Source: an uncultured Clostridia bacterium
Lineage (GTDB): Bacteria; Bacillota; Clostridia; TANB77; CAG-508
Direction: 5' to 3'
Length of the DNA: 64,000 bases
Assembly (NCBI GenBank): GCA_947628085.1
Contig: CANQYM010000006.1
Span: 1-64,000, forward strand
In this document: piece after piece, positions 43,300-53,405 of the stretch
How positions within the stretch are numbered: the first letter of the stretch is position 1
How the letters are laid out: every line of letters begins with the position of its first letter
Notes under the pieces: model-generated
Seen by the model: the letters and a program-made list of their open reading frames with translations, nothing else
Told to the model about the DNA's origin: nothing
Database searches by the model: none
Program-made: the position numbers and the translations under genes

Positions 43300-44070
43300 A
43301 TGAGAATTTTGGCTGTAGGAGATATTGTTGGCAAAAGTGGTATTCAAAAATTAAAAGAAACATTACCAAGTGTTGTTAAAGAAAACAACATAGATTTTAC
43401 TATTGTTAATGCAGAAAATGCAGCAGATGGGATGGGACTTACAGAAAAAATGTATAGAGAAATATTAGCCCTTGGTGTAAATATTGTTACTATGGGAAAT
43501 CATACGTGGGGTAAAAAAGAAATTTTTAATTTTATAGATGATAAACAAATAATAAGACCAGCTAATTATCCTAATAATAATCCTGGTAGAGGATATGAAA
43601 TTTTTGAATGTAATGGAAAATCTATTTGTGTAATTAATTTAATTGGAAGGGTTACAATGACAGTTCTTTCAGAGAATCCTTTTTTAATTGCAAAAGATAT
43701 TATTTCAGAAGTAAAAGAAGCTGTAGATATAATTGTTATAGATTTTCATGCTGAAGCAACAGCAGAAAAAATGGCGTTAGCATACTATTTAGATGGTGAA
43801 GCAACAATTATTTACGGAACACACACACATGTTCAAACAGCAGATGAAACTATTTTGGAAAAAGGAACAGCTTTCATTACAGATATTGGAATGACAGGGC
43901 CTAAGAAGTCTGTTATTGGAATGGATGTGGATGTATCTATAAAAAGATTTGAAACTGCTTTACCAGAGAAATACAAGGTTGCAGAAGGAAAATCTAAATT
44001 TAATAGTGTTATGTTTGAAATAGATGATAAAACAAATAAGGTTGTAAGAATCGAAAGAATAAATAAGTAG
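43300..44070 (+). CDS. ymdB: YmdB-type metallophosphoesterase
   Basis: A 256-residue enzyme after AAAGGAG. It follows the TIGR00282 pattern: AVGDIVGKSGI at the start, NAENAADGMGLT, TMGNHTWGKKEI, IDFHAEATAEK, and YGTHTHVQTAD with the dinuclear metal ligands. YmdB hydrolyses cyclic nucleotides and affects biofilm and sporulation choices in Bacillus subtilis. Located in the same run as the zeta kinase and metal-dependent hydrolase, with a membrane protein following. Confidence 0.92.
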   Translation: MRILAVGDIVGKSGIQKLKETLPSVVKENNIDFTIVNAENAADGMGLTEKMYREILALGVNIVTMGNHTWGKKEIFNFIDDKQIIRPANYPNNNPGRGYEIFECNGKSICVINLIGRVTMTVLSENPFLIAKDIISEVKEAVDIIVIDFHAEATAEKMALAYYLDGEATIIYGTHTHVQTADETILEKGTAFITDIGMTGPKKSVIGMDVDVSIKRFETALPEKYKVAEGKSKFNSVMFEIDDKTNKVVRIERINK

Positions 44071-44079
44071 GAGAATTAT

Positions 44080-44313
44080 ATGTTAGCAATATTAGAAATT
44101 ATAGCATTTATATTTATAATTTCTGTTATTATTTATGCAGTAAAAAATTATGAGACACTGCACAAAAAAATAAAAGAAAATTATTTATATCAAGGAATAT
44201 TATTTGGATGCGTTTTATTAGTTATAATAATTATACTAACAATTTCTTGCATGCTTCTATTAAATGCATTAGAGAATTTTGGAATTATTAATCTAAAAGA
44301 AATATTTGGATAA
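44080..44313 (+). CDS. Small membrane protein
   Basis: A 77-residue protein with two predicted helices (about 3-21 and 44-65). Its start follows TAGGAGA just after ymdB, and the next gene, a larger membrane protein, begins 24 bases later. The sequence gives no clue to function. Confidence 0.6.
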   Translation: MLAILEIIAFIFIISVIIYAVKNYETLHKKIKENYLYQGILFGCVLLVIIIILTISCMLLLNALENFGIINLKEIFG

Positions 44314-44336
44314 ACTAAAATAAATGGAGAAAAAAT

Positions 44337-45800
44337 ATGAAGCACGAAAAAATTAAAAATATTATATTAATATTTTTTTTAATTATTTTTATTTCTACTA
44401 TAGTCGAAAAAACTTTTCAAAATGATACTTTTTTTACATTAGCTTTAGGTGAAGATATATTAGAAAATGGAATAAATACACAAGAAAAATTAGTTTGGCA
44501 TGAAAATTTGAATTTCATTAATCCAAGATGGGCTTTTGATGTTCTAATTGCTGAAATTTATAATCATTTTAATTTTACTGGTATTTACATTTTTGTAATA
44601 ATAGTAGCATGTGTGCAAATGCTACTTTATTATCATATTGTAAATAAAATTTTAAAGAATAATTTTATTTCTTTTTTATATACCATATTAATTACATATC
44701 TTATGAGATTTGAATTTTGTGCAAGAGGACAATTAATATCTTTTTTAATTTTTCTAATAGAATTTTATTCAATTGAACAAGTGTTAAAAACAGATAAAAA
44801 AATATATTATGTAATTCTTGCAATTTTACCTTTTATATTAATTAATGTTCATCTATCTGTTTATTTATTTTACTTTTTAATGTTTGTGCCTTATATAATA
44901 GAATTTGTACTTGCTAAGCAAAAAATAATAGATTTTAAAGATAGTAAATTTATAGTCGAAAAAAATAATATTCTAAAACTAATAATATTTATTATAATTG
45001 CTATTATAGCACCATTTTTTACTCCAGAAAAAATAGAACCATATCTTTATATGTTTAAAACATTTGGTGGTGTGGGATCAAAATTTATATCTGAAGTGCA
45101 ACCACTTACAATAGAAAATCTAGTTGTTGAAATAACAATGCTATCACTTGTAGTAGCAATATTAGGATTTACAAAAACAAAAGCCAAAATTACTGATTGC
45201 TTATTTATTTTAGGATTTTTGTTTTTAAGTATGCTTATAGCTAGATCTCACTTTTTCTTTGCCTTAATTTCTACAATTTGCATAATAAGAATAGTTGGAG
45301 ATTTTCTAAAAGATTATAATGTTAAATTAAGTTTTGAAAACAAAAAATATAATGTAATTAGTATTTTATTAATTTTTACTCTTATAATATCTAATATAAT
45401 ATATAGTTTTTCTTATAATTATAAAAATGATTATGTTGATGAGAAAAGTTATCCAACATTAGCAAGTGAGTATATTTTAAAAAATATAGATACATCTAAA
45501 ATGAAAATATATAATCATTTTAATTTTGGAAGTTATCTAGAGTTCAAAGGAATAAAAACATTCTTAGATTCTAGAGCTGAAGTTTTTACACAAAGCTTTA
45601 ATAAAGATTGTACTATCCTTGAAGATTGGTATGAAATAATTTGTGGCAATATAGACTATAAAGAAATATTTGAAAAATATGGAATAACACATGCAATCTT
45701 ATATAAAACTGAATTAATTAGCCTATATATAGATGATGATCCAAATTGGAATAAAATTTATGAAGATGATTACTTTGTAATTTATGAGCACATAAATTAA
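44337..45800 (+). CDS. Polytopic membrane protein, GT-C glycosyltransferase-like
   Basis: A 487-residue protein after TGGAGAA with about nine to ten hydrophobic helices in residues 8-360, an acidic GEDILENG early loop with Asp/Glu, and a 120-residue C-terminal soluble domain (ASEYILKNIDTSKMKIYNHFNFGSYL onwards). This is the plan of GT-C type membrane glycosyltransferases, which use lipid-linked sugars, but I could not point to a definite family. Last gene of the ymdB run. Confidence 0.6.
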   Translation: MKHEKIKNIILIFFLIIFISTIVEKTFQNDTFFTLALGEDILENGINTQEKLVWHENLNFINPRWAFDVLIAEIYNHFNFTGIYIFVIIVACVQMLLYYHIVNKILKNNFISFLYTILITYLMRFEFCARGQLISFLIFLIEFYSIEQVLKTDKKIYYVILAILPFILINVHLSVYLFYFLMFVPYIIEFVLAKQKIIDFKDSKFIVEKNNILKLIIFIIIAIIAPFFTPEKIEPYLYMFKTFGGVGSKFISEVQPLTIENLVVEITMLSLVVAILGFTKTKAKITDCLFILGFLFLSMLIARSHFFFALISTICIIRIVGDFLKDYNVKLSFENKKYNVISILLIFTLIISNIIYSFSYNYKNDYVDEKSYPTLASEYILKNIDTSKMKIYNHFNFGSYLEFKGIKTFLDSRAEVFTQSFNKDCTILEDWYEIICGNIDYKEIFEKYGITHAILYKTELISLYIDDDPNWNKIYEDDYFVIYEHIN

Positions 45801-45973
45801 CATAATAATATATTATTCGACAAAAAACGTACAAAGCTTGAAAATACTGTAGAAAATTGACATACGAAACTCCTATAAAATGATGAAAAAGTATAGACTT
45901 GCAAAAATGATTATTGTAAAATTAGAACATCAAAACACAAGAAAAAATAAAAATTATAGGAGGAAAAAAGAAA

Positions 45974-46237
45974 ATGGAAGTTTTAAAAATTTCATCAAAA
46001 TCAAACCCAAATTCAGTTGCAGGAGCAATCGCAGGGTTAGTTAAAGAAAGCACAAGAGCAGAGATGCAAGCAATAGGAGCTGGAGCTTTAAATCAAGCAA
46101 TAAAAGCAGTGGCAATTGCAAGAGGTTTTGTGGCACCAGCGGGAGTTGACTTAGTATGTATTCCAGCATTTGCAGAAGTTCAAGTGGAAGGAGAAGACAG
46201 AACTGGAATTAAATTAATTATAGAATCTAGAAAATAA
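45974..46237 (+). CDS. spoVS: Stage V sporulation protein S
   Basis: An 87-residue protein after AGGAGG with the full SpoVS sequence pattern (EVLKISSKSNPNSVAGAIAG, RAEMQAIGAGALNQAIKAVA, and DLVCIPAFAEV). SpoVS is a nucleic-acid-binding Alba-like protein that influences sporulation and spore-coat assembly. It marks the organism as a spore-former. The gene is monocistronic, with a strong terminator after it. Confidence 0.95.
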   Translation: MEVLKISSKSNPNSVAGAIAGLVKESTRAEMQAIGAGALNQAIKAVAIARGFVAPAGVDLVCIPAFAEVQVEGEDRTGIKLIIESRK

Positions 46238-46271
46238 TAAATAAATTATAAATTATAAATTATAAATGAAA

Positions 46272-46348
46272 TGTTGATGCTAATATGAATAAATATTATT
46301 GCCATAAAGAGGGATAATTATTTATTTATGGTAGCATCTTTTTTTTAA
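46272..46348 (+). terminator. Long terminator after spoVS
   Basis: GATGCTA (about 46274-46280) pairs with TAGCATC near 46333, enclosing further weak pairing in AT-rich arms, and is followed by eight T residues. Confidence 0.8.
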
Positions 46349-46409
46349 TTTTTTTATTGAAAATCTGAAAAAAATAATATATTATAATTGCGTAGAAAGG
46401 TAATTAAAA

Positions 46410-47996
46410 ATGAACAGTAACAATTTATTTAAATATATTTTTGCCGTAGTTGTAGTTTTTTTAGTTGCATATACTTTGTATGTTGTTTTTCAAAGTAAAT
46501 CAAATAATCAAAATACTAATTTAGATCAAACTTCTACTTTAAGTAATATAAAAACAGATTTGAGATTATCTATATCACAATTAGATACTATTAATCCACT
46601 ACTTACAAACAACAGAAATGTGCAAGAAATTACTAAAATCATTTATGACCCACTAGTTACATTAAATGAAAATTACAAATTAGAATATTGCTTAGCAGAA
46701 GAAATTGCAAAGTCAGATGATTTAACTTATGTTGTAAAACTAAGAAAAGGGGTCGTTTGGGAAAATAATAGCAATTTTACAGCAGATGATGTAATTTACA
46801 CTATGCAATTAATATCAAATGGAATAAGCCCTATTTATTCTGATAATCTTAAAGATGTAGAATATATAGAGCCTATAGATAGTTCTACATTAAAAATTAA
46901 ATTGTTAAGACCAGTGCAATTTTTTGAATATAATTTAACATTTCCTATAATGTGTAAAAGTTTCTTTGAGGGAGAAGACTTTGCAACTAGTCCAAAGGCT
47001 CCTATAGGAACTGGCATGTTTAAAATAGTGGAAGTTAGTAGCAACATTATAAAACTTGTACCTAATGGAAATTATTGGAATTCAAGTAGAAAACCTATGG
47101 CAACAGAAATAAATATTAATTTATATGGTTCTATAGGTGAATGCTATTCTGCTTTTAAAAATGGAGAAATAGATATTATTTCTGTAAAGATAAATGATAT
47201 AGAAAATTATATTGGAAATTTAGGCTATAATAAAGTTGAATATAAATCAAGAGAATATGATTTTTTAAGCATAAATACACAAAATGAATTATTATCTGAT
47301 CCAGCTGTTAGAAAAGCTTTAAGCTTATCAATAGATAAAAATAATATAGTTGCAACTTGCTTAGGAAAAGGATATACACCTTCAAATTTTAGTTTAGATA
47401 TGGGAAATTGGCTTTATACAAAAGATTTAAATATTCCAGTAGACACAGAGCAAGCTTCTCAAATATTAAGTAGTACAGGTTGGCAACGTACAAGCAATTC
47501 ATGGATAAAGAATGTAAATGGAAAAACACTAAGATTAGAGTTTTCTTTAACTGTGAACACAAATAATCAAACAAGAGTAAATGTTGCAGAAAATATAAAA
47601 AATCAATTAGCTAATTTAGGAATACCAGTTACAATAAATTATTTATCAGCAGATGCTTATAATGATGCTATTTCAAATAGAAGATATGATGTAGCATTAA
47701 TGGGTATTAAATTAGGATATTCTCCTAGCTTAGAAACTTTTTTTGGAGAAGGAAACTTGGCAAATTATAATAATAATGAAGTTTCTGAAATTATGAATGT
47801 AGTATCAAATACAACAGATGAAAAAACCTTATATGAAAAATATGCTAGACTATATGATATTTATTTAGAAGAAGCACCATATATTGGTTTATATAGAAAT
47901 ACGGATATACTAGTTTATAATCAAAGTTTAGTTGGAAATATAACAGCTAATACTTTTAATATTTTTCATAATATAGAAAAATGGTATAGAAGATAA
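46410..47996 (+). CDS. Peptide/nickel-type ABC substrate-binding protein, membrane-anchored
   Basis: A 528-residue SBP_bac_5 family protein. It has an N-terminal helix (about 8-28) and no lipobox Cys, so it is probably anchored by this helix. The fold shows LSISQLDTINPLLTNN, IIYDPLVTLNENY, LRKGVVWENNSNFTADDVIYT, and RKALSLSIDKN, the standard oligopeptide-binding core. No permease or ATPase gene is adjacent, so it is an orphan receptor, or serves a transporter elsewhere. Confidence 0.85.
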   Translation: MNSNNLFKYIFAVVVVFLVAYTLYVVFQSKSNNQNTNLDQTSTLSNIKTDLRLSISQLDTINPLLTNNRNVQEITKIIYDPLVTLNENYKLEYCLAEEIAKSDDLTYVVKLRKGVVWENNSNFTADDVIYTMQLISNGISPIYSDNLKDVEYIEPIDSSTLKIKLLRPVQFFEYNLTFPIMCKSFFEGEDFATSPKAPIGTGMFKIVEVSSNIIKLVPNGNYWNSSRKPMATEININLYGSIGECYSAFKNGEIDIISVKINDIENYIGNLGYNKVEYKSREYDFLSINTQNELLSDPAVRKALSLSIDKNNIVATCLGKGYTPSNFSLDMGNWLYTKDLNIPVDTEQASQILSSTGWQRTSNSWIKNVNGKTLRLEFSLTVNTNNQTRVNVAENIKNQLANLGIPVTINYLSADAYNDAISNRRYDVALMGIKLGYSPSLETFFGEGNLANYNNNEVSEIMNVVSNTTDEKTLYEKYARLYDIYLEEAPYIGLYRNTDILVYNQSLVGNITANTFNIFHNIEKWYRR

Positions 47997-48078
47997 AAAA
48001 AGGTATTGACAAAAGAAAAATTAGAGATATAATAAGAACATAAGTTTTACAAACAAATATTTGTTAGGAGGAAATTAA

Positions 48079-49137
48079 ATGGAAGACAATTCAGAAAAAA
48101 GAAAAGCACTAGATGCTGCAATGAGTCAAATAGAAAAACAATTTGGAAAAGGTTCTGTAATGAAATTAGGAGAATATAAATCAATGAATGTTGAGGCTAT
48201 TTCAACAGGAGCTTTAAACTTAGATATAGCTTTAGGAATTGGTGGTATACCAAGAGGAAGAATAGTAGAAATATATGGACCAGAATCTTCTGGTAAAACA
48301 ACTCTTGCTTTACATGCTGTTGCAGAAGCACAAAAATTAGGAGGAGAGGCAGCATTCATAGATGCAGAACATGCACTAGATCCTGCTTATGCAAAAAAAA
48401 TAGGTGTAGATATAGATAATTTAATCGTTTCACAACCAGATACTGGTGAACAAGCATTAGAAATTGCTGAAGCATTAATAAGAAGTGGGGCAATAGATAT
48501 AGTTGTTGTAGACTCTGTTGCTGCACTAGTTCCAAAAGCAGAAATTGATGGAGATATGGGAGATGCACATGTTGGTTTGCAAGCAAGATTAATGTCACAA
48601 GCATTAAGAAAACTTGCAGGAACAATTAACAAAACAAATGCAATAATAATATTTATAAATCAATTAAGAGAAAAAGTTGGAGTAATGTTTGGAAATCCAG
48701 AAACAACAGCAGGTGGTAGAGCTTTAAAATATTATGCATCTGTTAGAATGGATATAAGAAGAATAGAATCTATTAAACAAGATGGTGAAGTTATAGGAAA
48801 TAGAACTAGGGTTAAAGTTGTAAAAAATAAAGTTGCTCCACCATTTAGAGAAGCAGAATTTGACATTATTTATGGTAGAGGAATTTCTAAAGAAGGTTGT
48901 GTTTTAGATTTAGCTGTTAGCTTAGATATCATTGAAAAAAGTGGTTCATGGTTTAGCTATAAAGGAGAAAAAATTGCACAAGGTAGAGAAAATGTTAAAA
49001 AATATCTATTAGAAAATCCTAAAATAATGGAAGAAGTAGAGAAAAAAGTAAGAGATAATTCTAACAAAGCTTTTGAAAATGCATTAGTTGAAGAAGATGA
49101 AACATCAGAAGAAGAAACTGAAGAGCCAGAAGAATAA
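48079..49137 (+). CDS. recA: RecA recombinase
   Basis: A 352-residue protein after TAGGAGG. Walker [10 protein letters not shown] (about 69-77), FIDAEHALD, Walker [13 protein letters not shown], and [19 protein letters not shown] are complete. It forms filaments for homologous repair and triggers the SOS response. Followed by a strong terminator and recX. Confidence 0.99.
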   Translation: MEDNSEKRKALDAAMSQIEKQFGKGSVMKLGEYKSMNVEAISTGALNLDIALGIGGIPRGRIVEIYGPESSGKTTLALHAVAEAQKLGGEAAFIDAEHALDPAYAKKIGVDIDNLIVSQPDTGEQALEIAEALIRSGAIDIVVVDSVAALVPKAEIDGDMGDAHVGLQARLMSQALRKLAGTINKTNAIIIFINQLREKVGVMFGNPETTAGGRALKYYASVRMDIRRIESIKQDGEVIGNRTRVKVVKNKVAPPFREAEFDIIYGRGISKEGCVLDLAVSLDIIEKSGSWFSYKGEKIAQGRENVKKYLLENPKIMEEVEKKVRDNSNKAFENALVEEDETSEEETEEPEE

Positions 49138-49181
49138 TCTTTACATTAATATTTTAGCTTTTAAAAATATAATTTTATAAA

Positions 49182-49216
49182 AAATGGGTTGAAAAATTTA
49201 AGTTTTCAACCCATTT
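49182..49216 (+). terminator. Intrinsic terminator between recA and recX
   Basis: A 14-bp stem (49182-49195 with 49203-49216); both arms contain ATGGGTTGAAAA or its complement. Loop ATTTAAG. Confidence 0.85.
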
Positions 49217-49246
49217 AAAAAAATAAAGAAAGAGAAATTAATTATT

Positions 49247-49717
49247 ATGGAATATGCAAGCAAACAAAAACTAGAAGAAGCAGAAAAATTAGATAAATTA
49301 AAAAGTAAAGTTTTAAAATATATAATGTATAAAAAAAGAACAGAAGCAGAAGTAAGACAAAAATTTTCAAATGAAGATGAAAATTTATTAGAAGACAGCA
49401 TTGAATATTTTAAAGAGCAAGGTTATATAAATGATGAAGAATACATTAAAAGAGCAGTAAATGAATTTATGGCTTTAAGAAATTTATCAATAAAAGAAAT
49501 AGAATATAAAATATGCCAAAAAGGTGTAGAAAAAAATTTAATAGATGATTACATTTGCAAAAATAAAGACGTTATGTTAGAATATGAAATATCTTCAGCA
49601 AAGGCTATAATATTAAAAAAGCAAAGAGACTCAGAAGAAAAAGAAATAAAAGATTATTTATATAAAAAAGGATATATGTCTGAAAGCGTTAATATTGCTT
49701 TTGACGATATGAATTAA
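49247..49717 (+). CDS. recX: RecX, RecA modulator
   Basis: A 156-residue helical protein just after recA, with the three-repeat tandem-helix plan: LKYIMYKKRTEAEVRQKF, then FKEQGYINDEEYIKRAVNEF, and IKEIEYKICQKGVEKNLID. RecX blocks or shortens RecA filaments. Its start has a weak AAGAGA site. The ScpA gene begins 17 bases after its stop. Confidence 0.9.
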   Translation: MEYASKQKLEEAEKLDKLKSKVLKYIMYKKRTEAEVRQKFSNEDENLLEDSIEYFKEQGYINDEEYIKRAVNEFMALRNLSIKEIEYKICQKGVEKNLIDDYICKNKDVMLEYEISSAKAIILKKQRDSEEKEIKDYLYKKGYMSESVNIAFDDMN

Positions 49718-49734
49718 AATAGTAGGTATTTTTT

Positions 49735-50493
49735 ATGAATAATAAAGTAATAACATTAGAATCAAAAAAATATGAATTAAGATTAGAAAACTTTGAAGGT
49801 CCATTAGATTTACTATGTTACTTAATAGATAAAAATAAAATGGACATATATAAAGTAAATATTTCAGATATTGCAGATCAATATATTAATTACTTAAAAG
49901 AACAAGAAGAACTAAACTTGGAAATAGCAAGTGAGTTTTTAGTAATGGCATCAACACTTCTTTTAATAAAATCTAAAGGACTTCTACCAAAAGAAGTAGA
50001 TGATGAAGCAGAAATTACAGAAGAAGAGCTAATACGCAGAATTATTGAATATAAGCAATATAAAGAAATAAGCAAGCAATTTAAAGAAAGAATACAAATT
50101 TTTTCAAAAAGATTTTATAAATTGCCAGATAAAATAGAGCTTCCAAAACAAGAATTGGAAAAAGAGTTTACTCCAAATGACATAATCGAAAAATATCGAT
50201 TACTAGTTCAAAAAAATGAAGAAAAGAAAAATGAAAATGCTAGAAACATAGAAAAAATTGCGGTTTACGATACATTTTCTGTTTCAGATAAAGTAAAAGA
50301 CATATTTAGAGAATTAATAAGAAAGCCTAAATTTATTTTTGGAAAATTATTTTCTCTTAAAGAAAAACCAAAAGCAGAAGTTGTTACAGCATTTTCTGGA
50401 GTTTTAGAATTAAGCAGAAGAAATAAAATAACAGCAGAGCAAAAAGAACTATTTGGAGACATAGTTATTTCAAAAAAGAAAAAAGAAAATTAA
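49735..50493 (+). CDS. scpA: ScpA, condensin kleisin subunit
   Basis: A 252-residue protein with the ScpA N-terminal kleisin signature (YELRLENFEGPLDLLCYLIDKNKMDIYKV is spread over 12-40, followed by FLVMASTLLLIKSKGLLP) and the C-terminal winged helix ending in ITAEQKELFGDI. ScpA bridges the SMC heads for chromosome segregation. In most Firmicutes scpB follows directly; here a DUF2953 gene follows instead. Confidence 0.93.
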   Translation: MNNKVITLESKKYELRLENFEGPLDLLCYLIDKNKMDIYKVNISDIADQYINYLKEQEELNLEIASEFLVMASTLLLIKSKGLLPKEVDDEAEITEEELIRRIIEYKQYKEISKQFKERIQIFSKRFYKLPDKIELPKQELEKEFTPNDIIEKYRLLVQKNEEKKNENARNIEKIAVYDTFSVSDKVKDIFRELIRKPKFIFGKLFSLKEKPKAEVVTAFSGVLELSRRNKITAEQKELFGDIVISKKKKEN

Positions 50494-50566
50494 ATTTATT
50501 TTGAAAAATGAAAATTGGATAATACTGTAAAAAAAGATAATAATAATTACTATAAGTAGGTGTTAT

Positions 50567-51145
50567 ATGTTAGTAATTCTAGTTATATTAATTATTATTA
50601 TCTTTTTTTGTATAATTTTAATAGGATTAGTGTATTCTGATATATTAATAGATATAGAAAATTGCCATATTTTATATAGCAATAAAAAACTAGAAATTGA
50701 AAAAGCTACTATCACTATAAAAATATGCTTATTTAAAGTTCTTAAAATAAAATTAAGTAAAAAAATTAAAGCAAATATACTTAAGAAAATTGAAGAAGCT
50801 GAGAAAAATAAGAATAAACTTACATCAGTAGCAAAATTAATTTTCGATAATAGAAAGAATTTTAAAAATATAAATGCAAATATAAATTCATTAAATTTAA
50901 AACTATACTTTGGAACAGCAAATCAAATGATAACAACATTTTCAATTCCTTTTATTTCAACATGTATATCAATTATTTTAAGCAAATTAATTTATAGTTA
51001 TAATGAAAAAAATTATAACTATAGAATTTTTCCACAGTATTCAAATGAAAACTATTTAAGCATAAATTTAATAACAGAAATAAAATTTCCTTTTTTTAAC
51101 TTTATTTTGCTTTTATTTAAAATGAGAAAAAAAGAAAATAATTAA
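50567..51145 (+). CDS. DUF2953 membrane-associated protein
   Basis: A 192-residue protein after TAGGTG. N-terminal hydrophobic helix (about 2-22), a central basic stretch, and YFGTANQMITTF…ISIILSKLIY ending with SINLITEIKFPFFNFILLLF, as in DUF2953 proteins of spore-formers. These genes usually precede ytfJ, as here; they are thought to act in sporulation. No catalytic motif. Confidence 0.8.
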   Translation: MLVILVILIIIIFFCIILIGLVYSDILIDIENCHILYSNKKLEIEKATITIKICLFKVLKIKLSKKIKANILKKIEEAEKNKNKLTSVAKLIFDNRKNFKNINANINSLNLKLYFGTANQMITTFSIPFISTCISIILSKLIYSYNEKNYNYRIFPQYSNENYLSINLITEIKFPFFNFILLLFKMRKKENN

Positions 51146-51214
51146 TAGTATAATAGAATCTTTTATGGAAATAATAATATAAAAATAGTTTGAAAGAAAG
51201 AAGGAATAAAAAGT

Positions 51215-51865
51215 ATGAGCGAGCATCCAATAGAAGTTTTAATGGAAACAGCTATGAATAGCATAAAAGATATGGTTGATGTTAATACCATAATTGGTGA
51301 ACCAATAGAAACGAAAAACGGAATGGTTATAATACCAATTTCAAAAGTTAGCTTTGGATTTGCAGCAGGTGGTAGCGAATTTAAAGGTGAAACACTTGAT
51401 GAATATAAAAAGAAAGATAAAGAAGAAGAGGTTCAATATAGACTTCCATTTGGTGGAGGTAGTGGAGCTGGAATTTCAATTAATCCAGTTGCTTTTGTTG
51501 TAGTATCAAGAGATTCTATAAAAGTTCTTCCTATTGAACACACTTCAGCAATAGATAAATTAATGGACTATGTTCCAGATTTAATGGAAAAAGCAAATAT
51601 AATAGTAGATAAATCAATAGACACTGCTCAAAAAGTTGCTAAAGAAAATTCAAATAAAGAAAACGGAAATAAAGAAAGTACAAATAATGTTTCAAATAAT
51701 GAAAATAAAGAAAGAAAAGCTAAATTTAAAAGTACTTTTAATAAACAAACTAAAAAAAATAAAATTAATATAAATGATTCTGAAAAAGATTTTGATATTT
51801 CAAATATTGAAATAGAGGAAAATCCTGATGATGCAGAAGAATATCTAGAAGAAGATGATGAATAA
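51215..51865 (+). CDS. ytfJ: YtfJ/GerW family sporulation protein
   Basis: A 216-residue protein after GAAGGAA. It has the GerW core (EVLMETAMNSIKDMVDVNTIIGEPIET, then IIPISKVSFGFAAGGSEF and LPFGGGSGAGISINPVAFVVV) in residues 5-125, followed by a disordered Lys/Asn/Glu-rich tail. GerW is needed for spore germination responses. It follows DUF2953, the conserved order, and ends in a strong terminator. Confidence 0.93.
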   Translation: MSEHPIEVLMETAMNSIKDMVDVNTIIGEPIETKNGMVIIPISKVSFGFAAGGSEFKGETLDEYKKKDKEEEVQYRLPFGGGSGAGISINPVAFVVVSRDSIKVLPIEHTSAIDKLMDYVPDLMEKANIIVDKSIDTAQKVAKENSNKENGNKESTNNVSNNENKERKAKFKSTFNKQTKKNKININDSEKDFDISNIEIEENPDDAEEYLEEDDE

Positions 51866-51895
51866 AAAATGAGTGATTTTTTCACTCATTTTTTT
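51864..51895 (+). terminator. Intrinsic terminator of the ytfJ operon
   Basis: An AAAAAATGAGTGA arm pairs with TCACTCATTTTTT around a T-rich loop, starting at the stop codon of ytfJ. Confidence 0.9.
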
Positions 51896-51971
51896 ACATT
51901 TAAAATTGTATTGAAGTGATAAAAAAATTGTGATATAAAAGAAGAAAATGATGTGAAAGGAAAAATATAAA

Positions 51972-53393
51972 ATGAAAATAGAATTATTAGGTGGTTGTGA
52001 AAAAAATGAACTAGAAAAAAGAATTCAAAATACTGCTGCTGCTGGAAAATTATCTAGATTTCCAGGAAATGTACTTGAAGTTTTAGAAAGTTGCAATGAT
52101 TATGAAAGCAACTTAAAACTAGTTAAAAGAATTATTAAAATGGGACATAAATCAATTATTGAACATGATTATTTAGTATTTGCTTTATGTGATGTAACAC
52201 CTATAGTTGAACAAACTTTAATTGGATATAGATTAACTTCTTTTACAATAAAATCAAGAAGAGAAGTAGATTTTAGAACTGTTGGATATTATGTTCCAGA
52301 ATTTAGAAATAAAAATGGAGAAATTCATGAAAAAAATGAAGAACTAAAAAAAGAATACAAAGAAAACATGAAAATGTTGTTTGATACATATGGAGAAATT
52401 GTTGATAAAGGTGTAAAAGTAGAAGATGCAAGATTTATTTTACCTTATTCATATCATAGCAATATAATAATGGGAGTAAATGCAAGAGAATTAGAAAGAA
52501 TGATTATTGCACTTAAATTTGGCCATTTAAGTAAAATTCCAGATTTAAAAGAAGTAGGAGAAGAGCTTTATAATATTGTAAGCATAAATGTACCATATTT
52601 AGTTCCTAACATAAAAGCACAAGAAGAAAATTTAAAAACAGGATTTGAATATTTAGAAAGTTCTGCTAAAAGACCTGAAATAAAAATTCTAGAAAAAACA
52701 CAAATGATAAGCTATACTCCTAATGCAGATGATGTTGTTTTAGAAAGCTCAATAATGTATCATTATCAATGCTCAAGAGAAGAGGCAAGAGAAATTTTAA
52801 AAGAAATGCTTAAAAAAGATAAAAATGCAAAAGAAAAAATGATGTATGAAATTATGCATAAAGATGAGAGAAGAGAACTAGAACAAGTAAGCTTTAGTTT
52901 CCAAATTCCAATATCTTTAGCTGTTCTTACTCATTTAACTAGACATAGAATGCATTCTTTATTAGTTCCAGAATTTTTACCAATGTGGAATATGAATAAT
53001 TATATAACCCCAGAATCTATTAAGGCAAACGCCAAAGATATATATGATAAAGCTGTAAAAAAGAATATTGAAGTAAAAGAAAAATTTGAAAAAATGGGTG
53101 TTTATGAGGGAGATTTAGTATATTTTTACTTAAGCAATCAAATGCTTAATGTAGTAACAACTATGAATGCTAGAAATACTCAATGGGTTTGCAGAATGCG
53201 TTGTTGTAATAAAGCTCAATGGCAAATTAGATTTATTGCAAAAGATATAGCTAAACAAGTATCAACTGTTGCACCACTTATAGGAAAAGGTTTAGGTTCA
53301 ACATGTGTAACAGATAGATATTGTGGTGAAGGTAGAGAATGTTGTGGATTAATAAATAGTCTATTGGAAGCAGATAAGAAAAATAGCAAATAA
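51972..53393 (+). CDS. thyX: FAD-dependent thymidylate synthase, duplicated form
   Basis: A 473-residue protein, about twice the usual ThyX length of 220-250. Two ThyX-like halves are visible. The first has GHKSIIEHDYLVFALCDVTP and YRLTSFTIKSRRE (no RHR). The second has LEQVSFSFQIPISLAVLTHL, TRHRMHSLLVPEF, and the C-terminal CCNKAQWQIRFIAKDI. ThyX makes dTMP from dUMP with methylenetetrahydrofolate and FAD; its signature is RHR..S. Here the RHR and the SxxSRR parts lie in different halves, suggesting one composite active site. Start follows GAAAGGA. Confidence 0.85.
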   Translation: MKIELLGGCEKNELEKRIQNTAAAGKLSRFPGNVLEVLESCNDYESNLKLVKRIIKMGHKSIIEHDYLVFALCDVTPIVEQTLIGYRLTSFTIKSRREVDFRTVGYYVPEFRNKNGEIHEKNEELKKEYKENMKMLFDTYGEIVDKGVKVEDARFILPYSYHSNIIMGVNARELERMIIALKFGHLSKIPDLKEVGEELYNIVSINVPYLVPNIKAQEENLKTGFEYLESSAKRPEIKILEKTQMISYTPNADDVVLESSIMYHYQCSREEAREILKEMLKKDKNAKEKMMYEIMHKDERRELEQVSFSFQIPISLAVLTHLTRHRMHSLLVPEFLPMWNMNNYITPESIKANAKDIYDKAVKKNIEVKEKFEKMGVYEGDLVYFYLSNQMLNVVTTMNARNTQWVCRMRCCNKAQWQIRFIAKDIAKQVSTVAPLIGKGLGSTCVTDRYCGEGRECCGLINSLLEADKKNSK

Positions 53394-53405
53394 GAGGAAA
53401 ATATA

